Source: Defluviitaleaceae bacterium (GTDB lineage: Bacteria; Bacillota; Clostridia; Lachnospirales; WQUN01). Taken from it: a stretch of DNA of 64,000 bases. The stretch is from NCBI GenBank assembly GCA_009779755.1, contig WRDO01000010.1, positions 23,625-87,624 on the forward strand, read 5' to 3'. A program made the position numbers and the translations under genes. This document shows, in pieces, positions 9,734-17,293 of this stretch. Every line of letters begins with the position of its first letter. The stretch's first letter is position 1. The notes beneath the pieces are model-generated. The model saw nothing but the letters and a program-made list of their open reading frames with translations, was not told the DNA's origin and did not search any database.

Positions 9734-11886
9734 CGTTTTTCACGCTTCGCGACCGATTTCGCCATGCCGCCCGCCATCATCAAAAGCGCGATGGAAACGG
9801 CACCCGTCGCCAACGGTATGGTCATCGGTTGTTGTTGGATTTCCGCTTCATAGCTTATGCCGTCGGCAATCACGGCGGCATCGGCAAAGGGGGTGGCTTC
9901 ATCTTCCTCCGCCACGAAGGTCCTTTCCACGGCGTAGTCCAATATTTGCTCATAAAACCGATCGGAAACGACGTACGCAATCCCCTGCGCCAAGACGATC
10001 ACGATTACGCATTGCACGAACACCCAACGGAAACGGTCCTTGCGGCGTACCCCCAGCGCGTACAGCAAATCCGTTTCCTTTCGCTTGCGGAGGATAAAGA
10101 ACAAACAGAAAACAAGCGCGGCGATGCACCATCCCGCAAAACACAACACAAAGATAAACCATCCGTTGCGCAGCAGATTATCCAACGCGCTGCGTACCGT
10201 CGAATAGCCTTGGTCATAAAACATAAAGAAATTGCCGTAACCCGGGATCAACGCGTTAATGTTGCGGCGGAATTCCTCGATGCGGCCGTTGGGTACGACG
10301 ATGGTATTCAGGAACGGGCTTTCGGCGCGGTCGTCGCCCCACATCCGAAGCTCGCCGTCTGTCATTACCGGTTCGAATCCCGCGAAGGCTTTGTCGGGGA
10401 TAAAGATCGTATTCAAGGGAATGCCTTGGGGATCGTTTTCAATCCTGGCGGGGGGCGCGAAATAGATGCCGATGATCTCGAACTCGTAGAACTCCGACTC
10501 CTGCACGCCGGAAACGAACCCGCCGGGTTGCCACGAGCGGAAGCTGCTGCGATCCGTTATCACAACGGAGCCGTCAGAAGAGGACATACTGGTCGTGGAT
10601 GTATAGGTAACGGATTTGAACTCCCCTTCGAAAAATTGCAATGTAATGGTATCGCCCACCGTAAGGTCGTTGTTCGCCGCCAAAACACGGGGAACGACCG
10701 CCACGCGCGCGCCGTCCCCATATTCCTGCCGCGTAAATCCCCGTCCCTCCTCGATATGCGCGCGGTGCTGGTTAAACATGAAAAAACTTTCCAGATTGCC
10801 GGTAGTGACCATGTTTAAACGGTTGGAGTTCTTTTCGGTTGCGAGGAGTACGTCCGCTATCGCTTCGCCCATGGGGGAACGCAGCGCTTCCTCTAATGTC
10901 ATTTGACCCAACGCGAACGGGAAATGCCCCGCCTCCTCTTGGGTTACGGAAAACGCCGTAATATCTATCGGGAATTCGTCCGGCGTCGGTAAATCGCTCG
11001 TGATCCGCCAAACGGCGTCCATCCATTCCGATTCGGAAATTTCATCATAGGATGTAATGGCTCCGGCCGTAATGATTCGGGTCGTTTCCGGTGGGGTGAC
11101 TATAAGCGAGTGCATTGACCGCCAACTGCCGTTGGAGAGGAATCCGCTATCGTACAGAGCACCGGCGATCAAATAACGTTCACCCGCCGTATAAAAATGC
11201 TCACCGTTTGCGTCATGTATGAACATTTGGATAAAAACCTGCCTCGGGTGGTTGCGTACGTCCGGGTGGATCCAAACCACTTCTTCAATATCAAATATAA
11301 CCCGTGTGTAGGTAATCAGCTGTCGCCGCCACACCCCCGTTTCCTCGTCGCGGTACCCGCCGCCGAAATTGAAGTGCCGCGTAACCCCGCGGCATTGTGC
11401 GACAAAAGCCGCCGTTTGGCCGCCGCTGCCGGGCAAATCCCCGCCGGTCGTCGAAAGCCGCCGCAGCGCGGTGACATCCGGTGACCACGCGCCGAAATAA
11501 CGGCGCGGGTCCATATGTACCGCACCCGATTGATATACCATTGATGCGATATTGTTCAGGATTTCGTCCACCATACGGTCAGCCATCAAATCATCGAAAA
11601 CAAGGCTGCTCCAAGTTTTGTCGTCGCGCCTGACCGTACCCCAAGGGGATTCGACTTCTTCGATGTTCATACCCTCCGTACGGTTAACGGCGTAACGGCG
11701 GATGGCGGACGCGTCGGGCAGGGCAATCGTGGTGAACTGCTCGTTGATCATCCGTTCGTTGCTTAACGCGGTCATCAACAAACCCGCGCCCAAACAGAAT
11801 AACGTACCCGCCAAAGCCAGCAAAATACAGAATACCGCGTTAAAAAGGATGCTTCGCCTTAGTTGCCGGAATATGTATCTATACAT
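9730..11886 (-). CDS. FtsX/MacB-like ABC permease (longer subunit)
   Basis: 718 residues. There is a membrane helix at about 14-38 and an unusually long extracellular region of about 550 residues. Three C-terminal helices follow, with the FtsX coupling element RKRKETDLLYALGVRRKDRF between the first two. A second extracytoplasmic insert of about 60 residues (ERTFVAEEDEATPF region) lies before the last helix. The two permeases are unlike in length, so the exporter is probably a heterodimer with one large sensing or binding face. A GGGAGG ribosome site precedes the ATG at 11886, and a near-consensus promoter lies just upstream (11909-11937). This is the first gene of a three-gene operon. Confidence 0.83.
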   Translation of the reverse strand: MYRYIFRQLRRSILFNAVFCILLALAGTLFCLGAGLLMTALSNERMINEQFTTIALPDASAIRRYAVNRTEGMNIEEVESPWGTVRRDDKTWSSLVFDDLMADRMVDEILNNIASMVYQSGAVHMDPRRYFGAWSPDVTALRRLSTTGGDLPGSGGQTAAFVAQCRGVTRHFNFGGGYRDEETGVWRRQLITYTRVIFDIEEVVWIHPDVRNHPRQVFIQMFIHDANGEHFYTAGERYLIAGALYDSGFLSNGSWRSMHSLIVTPPETTRIITAGAITSYDEISESEWMDAVWRITSDLPTPDEFPIDITAFSVTQEEAGHFPFALGQMTLEEALRSPMGEAIADVLLATEKNSNRLNMVTTGNLESFFMFNQHRAHIEEGRGFTRQEYGDGARVAVVPRVLAANNDLTVGDTITLQFFEGEFKSVTYTSTTSMSSSDGSVVITDRSSFRSWQPGGFVSGVQESEFYEFEIIGIYFAPPARIENDPQGIPLNTIFIPDKAFAGFEPVMTDGELRMWGDDRAESPFLNTIVVPNGRIEEFRRNINALIPGYGNFFMFYDQGYSTVRSALDNLLRNGWFIFVLCFAGWCIAALVFCLFFILRKRKETDLLYALGVRRKDRFRWVFVQCVIVIVLAQGIAYVVSDRFYEQILDYAVERTFVAEEDEATPFADAAVIADGISYEAEIQQQPMTIPLATGAVSIALLMMAGGMAKSVAKREKR

Positions 11887-11908
11887 ACCATCCCTCCCTT
11901 AAACGGGG

Positions 11909-11937
11909 ATTATACACAATTTGATTACACCTGACAA
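11909..11937 (-). promoter_or_regulatory. Sigma-A-type promoter of the ABC exporter operon
   Basis: Read on the minus strand, TTGTCA (11932-11937) and TATAAT (11909-11914) are separated by exactly 17 bases. The start codon at 11886 would be about 16 bases downstream of the expected transcription start, leaving just room for the GGGAGG ribosome site. Confidence 0.75.
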
Positions 11938-12038
11938 CACACATGTACCGAATATGACGGGCGGATTCAACAACACGTACGAAAAACCGACCCCCGCATA
12001 TGATGGTACGAACGGATTTTAATGGAGGAGAAGTAACG

Positions 12039-14297
12039 ATGACAGATATCACGGGGCAAGTGTACTTTGACGGGCTGAGGAAAAATGACGTCCAAAACCT
12101 TTCGGGTATCCCCAATGTGCCGATTGTGTTGCAAAGTGTGGATACGCCTTATCAGAGGTTGGCCGTCTTGACGGACCCTGCGGGCGAATACGCCATCCGT
12201 AACGTACCGCCGGGCCGATACCGCATCGTGGAGGCGTACGGCGAACCGGCCGTCCCCTCCCCGGGAAATTTCGACGACGCGATACCCGGACCCAAACCCG
12301 ACGCGGCTTTACCGCCGATCAGTATTATCCCAAGCCCCCCCGAAGGCGCCACGCATTTGGATTGCGTCACGCCGAGCACGCTGTTGGTTACCGTTGGTGC
12401 GGACCTTATCGGCAACCGCGATTTCCTTAACGGCCCGGTTAGGTATATCCCCATCGACACCATTATGGATAATTGCGCCGTTGTTTGCCCGATCAACCTG
12501 CTCGGCGACGCCGATTACGGCACGATGGGTATATTTTCACCGGGGACGGAGGCCAATACGGGTGAACCGACCGAACCCTACCCCGCCAATGTACCTGACT
12601 TCGCCTACGTTTTACCGCTTTCGCACCCCGTGCAGACCCCCGGGTACCCCGAGTGGTTCCACGCGCCCGAGGATGGGGAGTATACCGTACAAAATATCCT
12701 AAACGACGATAACAGCAACCGCATCGGGGCATGGTGGCGGATCGCCGACCATACGACGGGTAACGAAACGGGGCGGATGATGGTCATTAACGGGTATGAC
12801 CCGGGTTCCGTGTTCTTTACCGAGGAAGTGACCGTAACGCCGAATACGTTTTACCTGTTCAGCGCGTGGATCATCGATTTGTTTAAGGTGAACGGTTGGG
12901 CGGACCCCCGATTGGGCGTACGGATCCTTGACGAAAACGGCCATGTAATCTACAGCGCGACCTTGGGGGTTTTGATCCCCGTAAACACCGTCGTGCCCGA
13001 ATGGCGGCAGATCGGTACGGTCATCAGCTCGTACGGCAACACGAAGCTGACGGTTATGTTCCTGAGTGAAGGAAGCGCCGCGATCGGCAATGACTACGCC
13101 ATCGACGATATCTCGCTTAATAAAATCACCGTACCCGTCTTTACGCCGGTCAAAAGCATCAGCCAAACCGTTGCCTTCGTGGGGGAAACAGTCACTTACC
13201 AAGTTATATTAAAAAATACCTGCACCTTTCCGCTAACGGACGTAACGTTTACGGATAAGCTGCCGCAGGGTGTGGCGTTTGTACCCGGCTCCGTTACGGT
13301 CAACGGTTTGGATGCCCCGACAGCCGACCCGGAAGCGGGCTTTGCCCTGCCCGATATCGCAGGCGGTGAAGAAGCGATCGTACGCTTTAGGGTATCGGTC
13401 GAATCCGCGGAATATTCACCCGCGCTTAACACGGCGGATATGCATTACAAATACACACCCGTAGAAGGCGGCATTCCCGTCGATTACGATGTCAAATCCA
13501 ACGAAGTAACATTGGTTATCAAAAAAGGAGACATGAATATGAACCTGTATATGTCCAAAATCGCGATCGGCGCGGCCTTGGTTGGCGGCGAGTTTACCTT
13601 CGGTATATTCGAGCCGGACGCTTCAACGCCGCGCTATACCGCCAAAAACGATAAAAAAGGGCTCATAACCTTCCCCGCCATACACTTCACCGCCACAGGT
13701 CAATTCCATTATATCGTAAAGGAAATCGACGGCCCGACGGATTGGGAAAAAGACACCGCGGAATGGCCGATCAGGATCGACGTCACCAACGTACAGGGCG
13801 ACCTCGTCGCGGCGGTGACCTACCCCAACGGCGTGCCCGTGTTCATCAACAAACATCACAACGCGATGTGCGGCGCGTTCCGATTCCCGGACCTGACTTT
13901 CGACAAACCGGGTGTTTATGAATACACGCTGAAGGAATTGACGCCTTCGGGTGACGGTTGGACCACCGATGATCGGGTGATCAAGGTAATCGTAACCGTC
14001 ACGGATGACGGACACGGTAACCTGATCGCCACGGTGGAATACCCCGACGGTTTCCCGACCTTTACGAATATCTATAAGACAAAACCCACGCACATCATCA
14101 TCAGCGGTTGCAAGACCGCAATCGGCGCACCGCTTCCCCCGGGTCGGTTTGAGTTCGGCCTCTTCGACTCGGAAGGTAACCTGATCGCAACGACAACAAA
14201 CGGCGAAGCCGCCGAAACGAAAACGAAACCGAAACCGGAAACGGAAACGGAAACGGAAACGGAAACGGAAATTAAAACGATAACCGTTACGCAATAA
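12039..14297 (+). CDS. Multidomain surface-type protein: B-type fold, jelly roll, DUF11 and pilin-like domains
   Basis: 752 residues from ATG 12039, chosen for the GGAGGAG site 6 bases upstream. An SdrD/Cna-B-like domain (about 3-68, ITGQVYFDG to YRIVEAYG) is followed by a spacer and a jelly-roll-like region (about 190-375). Then come a DUF11 domain (about 375-500, VGETVTYQVILKNT, TDKLPQGVAFVPGSVTV) and Spy0128/FctA pilin-isopeptide-like domains (about 505-690). The second of these appears to lack its N-terminal half. A third domain begins (PLPPGRFEFGLFDSEGNL) but runs into an ETETET repeat and a stop; its expected second half lies in the next gene. There is no signal peptide, membrane helix or LPXTG motif, which is odd for adhesin domains. 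Signal-less DUF11 proteins are known on spores, but that role is only a suggestion here. Confidence 0.8.
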   Translation: MTDITGQVYFDGLRKNDVQNLSGIPNVPIVLQSVDTPYQRLAVLTDPAGEYAIRNVPPGRYRIVEAYGEPAVPSPGNFDDAIPGPKPDAALPPISIIPSPPEGATHLDCVTPSTLLVTVGADLIGNRDFLNGPVRYIPIDTIMDNCAVVCPINLLGDADYGTMGIFSPGTEANTGEPTEPYPANVPDFAYVLPLSHPVQTPGYPEWFHAPEDGEYTVQNILNDDNSNRIGAWWRIADHTTGNETGRMMVINGYDPGSVFFTEEVTVTPNTFYLFSAWIIDLFKVNGWADPRLGVRILDENGHVIYSATLGVLIPVNTVVPEWRQIGTVISSYGNTKLTVMFLSEGSAAIGNDYAIDDISLNKITVPVFTPVKSISQTVAFVGETVTYQVILKNTCTFPLTDVTFTDKLPQGVAFVPGSVTVNGLDAPTADPEAGFALPDIAGGEEAIVRFRVSVESAEYSPALNTADMHYKYTPVEGGIPVDYDVKSNEVTLVIKKGDMNMNLYMSKIAIGAALVGGEFTFGIFEPDASTPRYTAKNDKKGLITFPAIHFTATGQFHYIVKEIDGPTDWEKDTAEWPIRIDVTNVQGDLVAAVTYPNGVPVFINKHHNAMCGAFRFPDLTFDKPGVYEYTLKELTPSGDGWTTDDRVIKVIVTVTDDGHGNLIATVEYPDGFPTFTNIYKTKPTHIIISGCKTAIGAPLPPGRFEFGLFDSEGNLIATTTNGEAAETKTKPKPETETETETETEIKTITVTQ
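14237..14272 (+). repeat. GGAAAC hexamer repeat
   Basis: Five perfect tandem GGAAAC units (14237-14266) are followed by a sixth changed in its last base, and looser GAAACC/GAAACG units precede them from about 14213. They encode the alternating Thr-Glu tract at the end of the preceding gene. Six-base units keep the frame, so slippage would change length, not phase. Confidence 0.95.
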
Positions 14298-14312
14298 GTT
14301 TATAACGCCAAC

Positions 14313-14349
14313 GAAGAAACCGTGGGGCGCCGCTCCACGGTTTCTTCTT
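14313..14349 (+). terminator. Perfect 13-bp hairpin between two halves of the pilin-domain gene
   Basis: The arms GAAGAAACCGTGG (14313-14325) and CCACGGTTTCTTC (14335-14347) are perfectly complementary, with a 9-base GC-rich loop. Only two T residues follow the 3' arm, but the arm itself ends in a T-rich stretch. It could be a rho-independent terminator for the gene ending at 14297 or an inserted inverted repeat. Confidence 0.6.
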
Positions 14350-14360
14350 AACAAGATGGG

Positions 14361-14741
14361 ATGGTTTGGATGAAATGTCAAAACATTAATTTCCCCGCGC
14401 TTACCTTCACGTCCCCCGGCGTATACACATACACAGTCAGGGAGCTGACGCCTTCCGACGCGGAATGGGAAACGGACGGACGGGTGTACCGCGCCGTCGT
14501 AACGGTGACGGAAAACGATGACGGAAATTTGGAAGCGCACGTGGATTATCCCGACGGTTTCCCAGAATTCGTAAACGGTTATGCTTGCCCGCCACCCGAG
14601 GACGTATGCAAATACTTTAATAACCTTCCGTTCCCGATGTTTTGGTTCGTCCCGCCGCAGAAGCCGGAGTTTGAGCGGTATATGGGCCCGACACGCAATA
14701 TATTACATCAATGGGATGCCATGACGCACGGAAAACGTTGA
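14361..14741 (+). CDS. Detached C-terminal half of a pilin-isopeptide-like domain
   Basis: 126 codons from ATG 14361 in the same frame as the upstream gene. The segment NINFPALTFTSPGVYTYTV onward, through VDYPDGFPEFVN, matches the second half of the domain found complete in the gene before it (FRFPDLTFDKPGVYEYTLKE, VEYPDGFPTFTN). It is exactly the part missing from that gene's third domain. It ends with a Pro/Phe-rich tail (FNNLPFPMFWFVPP) without an anchor. No convincing ribosome site precedes ATG 14361 or the in-frame ATG at 14370, and a hairpin separates the halves. It is most likely a remnant of one longer gene, though independent translation cannot be excluded. The stop abuts the end of convergent aspS. 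Confidence 0.6.
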   Translation: MVWMKCQNINFPALTFTSPGVYTYTVRELTPSDAEWETDGRVYRAVVTVTENDDGNLEAHVDYPDGFPEFVNGYACPPPEDVCKYFNNLPFPMFWFVPPQKPEFERYMGPTRNILHQWDAMTHGKR

Positions 14742-16541
14742 TTATTCCGGTACTTTTACCGCGATGTTTAATTCCTCTAATTGCGCCGCGTCCACTTCAC
14801 CCGGCGCGTCGGTCATGGGGCAAGAGCCGTCCTTCACCTTGGGGAAAGCGATGACCTCGCGCAGGGAGGCCGCACCCGTCATCACCATCACCAAACGGTC
14901 CAACCCGGGGGCGATGCCGCCGTGCGGGGGTACGCCGTATTGCAAGGCTTCGAGGAAGTGCTTGAAACCCGCCTGCGCACGTTCCGGCGTAAAGCCGAGC
15001 GCGGCAAACATGCGGTCCTGCAGGTCGCGGCGGTGGATACGGATGCTGCCGCCCGCCGTTTCGAAGCCGTTGAGTACGAGGTCATATTGGCGCGCGCGTA
15101 CCGAAGCGGGGTCCGATTCGATCAGGTGTTCATCCTCTTCCAAGGGTGAGGTGAAGGGATGGTGCGCGGCGTAATAACGCTTGTCTTCGGGGGAATATTC
15201 GAACAAGGGGAAGTGCGTAACCCACAGGAACTTAAAATCCTCGGCTTTCGTCGGCGCGGGGATCTCCAATTTTTTACCCAAGGCGAGGCGCACCGCACCC
15301 AGAGCGGTTTGCGTGATTTCGTGTGTGTCGGCGCACAAAAGGATTAAATCCCCCGCCTTCGCGCCGAAAGCCGCGATGATTTCCGCCGTTTGCGCTTCAT
15401 CGAAGAATTTGGAAACCGTGGATTTGACCGTACCGTCCTCCATCACGTTGATCCACGCCAAACCCTTCGCGTTATTGGCACGGGCGACATCCACCAGCGC
15501 ATCGATTTGCTTGCGGGGCATGGATGCGAAACCCGTCGCGTTGATGCCGCGCACACCGCCGCCGTTTTCCAATGCGGCGGCAAATACTTGGAAGTCGGTA
15601 TTTTTTATTACGGGCAGGTCGGAGATGTTAACAAGCTCCATGCCGAAGCGCATGTCGGGCTTGTCCGAACCGTAGCGCTCCATGGCTTCGTGCCACGTCA
15701 TCCGCGGGAAGGGCGTCGGGATTTCGATTCCCATCGTTTCACGGAAGACGCGTTGCATCATGTTTTCCGTCATCGCCCATACGTCCTCTTCGTTAACGAA
15801 GGACATTTCGATGTCCACTTGCGTGAATTCGGGCTGGCGATCGGCACGCAGGTCCTCGTCGCGGAAGCAACGCACGATTTGGAAGTATTTATCCAACCCC
15901 GCGACCATCAAAAGCTGTTTAAACTGCTGCGGCGATTGCGGCAGCGCATAAAATCCGCCGGGATGCAGCCGCGACGGCACAAGGTAGTCGCGTGCGCCTT
16001 CCGGCGACGAATTGGTAAGATAGGGCGTTTCCACTTCGATGAAACCTTCCTCCGACAGACAACGGCGGATGCTTTGCGCTACCCGGTGGCGGAGCGTGAT
16101 TATGCGCTGCACGTCGGGGCGGCGCAGGTCAAGGTAACGGTATTTAAGGCGCGTATCCAGCCCCACATCCTCGTCCAAAACAGAAAAAGGCGGCACTTCG
16201 GATTCCGACAGGATACGCAGCTCCGTTACATCGATTTCGATTTCGCCCGTCGGCATATCGGCGTTTATATTTTCGGGCGTACGGGCGATGACCGTTCCCG
16301 TCGCTGCCACCACGTATTCCCCGCGTACCGATTTGGCTGACTTATAAAGCTCGGGCATACGCCGTTCGTCCGCCACTACTTGTACCAAGCCGGTGCGGTC
16401 GCGCACCACCACGAATATCAATTGGCTCATATCCCGCCGCTTGTTGACCCAACCCATAACCGTAACGGTGTTGCCGATATCGGACGCCCTCAATTCACCG
16501 CAATAATGCGTACGCTTCATACCCTTCATGCTTTCGCCCAT
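14742..16541 (-). CDS. aspS: Aspartyl-tRNA synthetase
   Basis: 599 residues, normal for bacterial AspRS, a cytoplasmic class II enzyme charging tRNA-Asp (or also tRNA-Asn). An N-terminal OB-fold anticodon domain (HYCGELRASDIGNTVTVMGW) precedes the catalytic core with FRDEDLRADRQPEFTQVDIE (motif 2), the bacterial GAD insertion (about 280-420) and GIAPGLDRLVMVMTG (motif 3). The ATG at 16541 has an AAGGAG site 8 bases upstream. It lies 36 bases after the PIN toxin gene on the same strand and probably shares its transcript. Confidence 0.97.
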   Translation of the reverse strand: MGESMKGMKRTHYCGELRASDIGNTVTVMGWVNKRRDMSQLIFVVVRDRTGLVQVVADERRMPELYKSAKSVRGEYVVAATGTVIARTPENINADMPTGEIEIDVTELRILSESEVPPFSVLDEDVGLDTRLKYRYLDLRRPDVQRIITLRHRVAQSIRRCLSEEGFIEVETPYLTNSSPEGARDYLVPSRLHPGGFYALPQSPQQFKQLLMVAGLDKYFQIVRCFRDEDLRADRQPEFTQVDIEMSFVNEEDVWAMTENMMQRVFRETMGIEIPTPFPRMTWHEAMERYGSDKPDMRFGMELVNISDLPVIKNTDFQVFAAALENGGGVRGINATGFASMPRKQIDALVDVARANNAKGLAWINVMEDGTVKSTVSKFFDEAQTAEIIAAFGAKAGDLILLCADTHEITQTALGAVRLALGKKLEIPAPTKAEDFKFLWVTHFPLFEYSPEDKRYYAAHHPFTSPLEEDEHLIESDPASVRARQYDLVLNGFETAGGSIRIHRRDLQDRMFAALGFTPERAQAGFKHFLEALQYGVPPHGGIAPGLDRLVMVMTGAASLREVIAFPKVKDGSCPMTDAPGEVDAAQLEELNIAVKVPE

Positions 16542-16577
16542 GTAAGATTCTCCTTGATATATTATGATGGAAATTAT

Positions 16578-16985
16578 TTATATTAACGGTAATAATTCTT
16601 CCGTTGAAACGATTTGCACCGATGAAACCGCTTGCTTAAACATATGGTCCCTCGTAACGATGCAGTCAGCCTTTGCTTTTTTGGCACATTCGACAATCAA
16701 CGCATCTTCAAAATCATCCATCGGGTATAATAACGCGTTGGCGCATTCCTCGCCGCTGACGGGTAATACCGTAAACAACCCCATCAGCTTTTTAACGCTT
16801 GCTTTGGCGTTGGACGCGTTTGTCATTTTGTTTAACATATAATAAATATCTGTTAAGCTGTTTGCCGTTATGCACCCTTCATGTGTTTCGGCGCAGGCTA
16901 ACAATATTTGTTGAGCCGGTTCATGGAAAGGGGTACGATTAAGCAGGGCATCCAATAAAATATTATTATCGATTACGATCTTCAT
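16578..16985 (-). CDS. PIN-domain ribonuclease toxin (VapC-like)
   Basis: 135 residues with the PIN fold. It starts MKIVIDNNILLDALL with the first conserved Asp, has LTDIYYML in the middle, and shows DDFEDALIVECAKKAKADC followed by IVTRDHMF with the last acidic residues of the Mg2+ site. PIN toxins cut tRNA or rRNA until neutralised by a partner antitoxin. The start overlaps the antitoxin stop by 4 bases (ATGA), the standard antitoxin-first order. Base composition is richer in A+T than the aspS and leuS genes on either side, suggesting a transferred cassette. Confidence 0.85.
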   Translation of the reverse strand: MKIVIDNNILLDALLNRTPFHEPAQQILLACAETHEGCITANSLTDIYYMLNKMTNASNAKASVKKLMGLFTVLPVSGEECANALLYPMDDFEDALIVECAKKAKADCIVTRDHMFKQAVSSVQIVSTEELLPLI

Positions 16986-17221
16986 TCGTATATCCTTTCC
17001 CTTTTGAAGTCCTCGTAATAGGGGTCATGTGACGGATTTTCGTATTCGGCGGGTAAAACCGCGGCACCGAACAATGTTTTCATATCTTTAACCTTGTCGC
17101 GTTTTAAATTAACGATTTTGGCCACTTGCTTACCGTTTCGCGTGATGTATATATCTTCCCGTTCGGATTGGTCAACGTATTTGCCGACGTTTATTTTAAG
17201 TTCGGATAAAGCGACTTGCAT
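16982..17221 (-). CDS. Phd/YefM-family antitoxin
   Basis: 79 residues. The N-terminal segment VALSELKINVGKYVDQ followed by YITRNGKQVAKIVNL matches the Phd/YefM DNA-binding fold. The acidic and aromatic C-terminus (SHDPYYEDFKRERIYE) would be the part that wraps the toxin. It is translated just before the PIN toxin with a 4-base overlap. The pair normally represses its own promoter, and a palindrome lies over the -10 box upstream (17255-17267). Confidence 0.85.
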   Translation of the reverse strand: MQVALSELKINVGKYVDQSEREDIYITRNGKQVAKIVNLKRDKVKDMKTLFGAAVLPAEYENPSHDPYYEDFKRERIYE

Positions 17222-17254
17222 AGTATCCGCTCCTTTGTTTAATTTGACGCCATT

Positions 17255-17283
17255 ATTTTAATAAAATGACGCTGTTTTGTCAA
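17255..17283 (-). promoter_or_regulatory. Promoter and candidate operator of the Phd/PIN pair
   Basis: On the minus strand TTGACA (17278-17283) and TAAAAT (17255-17260) are 17 bases apart, close to consensus. The -10 box lies within the palindrome ATTTTA-N-TAAAAT (17255-17267), which fits an autorepression site, and an AAAGGAG ribosome site follows before the ATG at 17221. Confidence 0.7.
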
Positions 17284-17293
17284 CGCATCGGCG

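Noticed and set aside
13623..14540. 305-codon minus-strand frame across the pilin-domain gene
   Set aside because: Contains a long Arg-Phe tract that is only the reverse of the GGAAAC repeat; the plus-strand reading has clear domains.
15390..16340. 316-codon plus-strand frame inside aspS
   Set aside because: Antisense shadow; aspS is certain on the minus strand.
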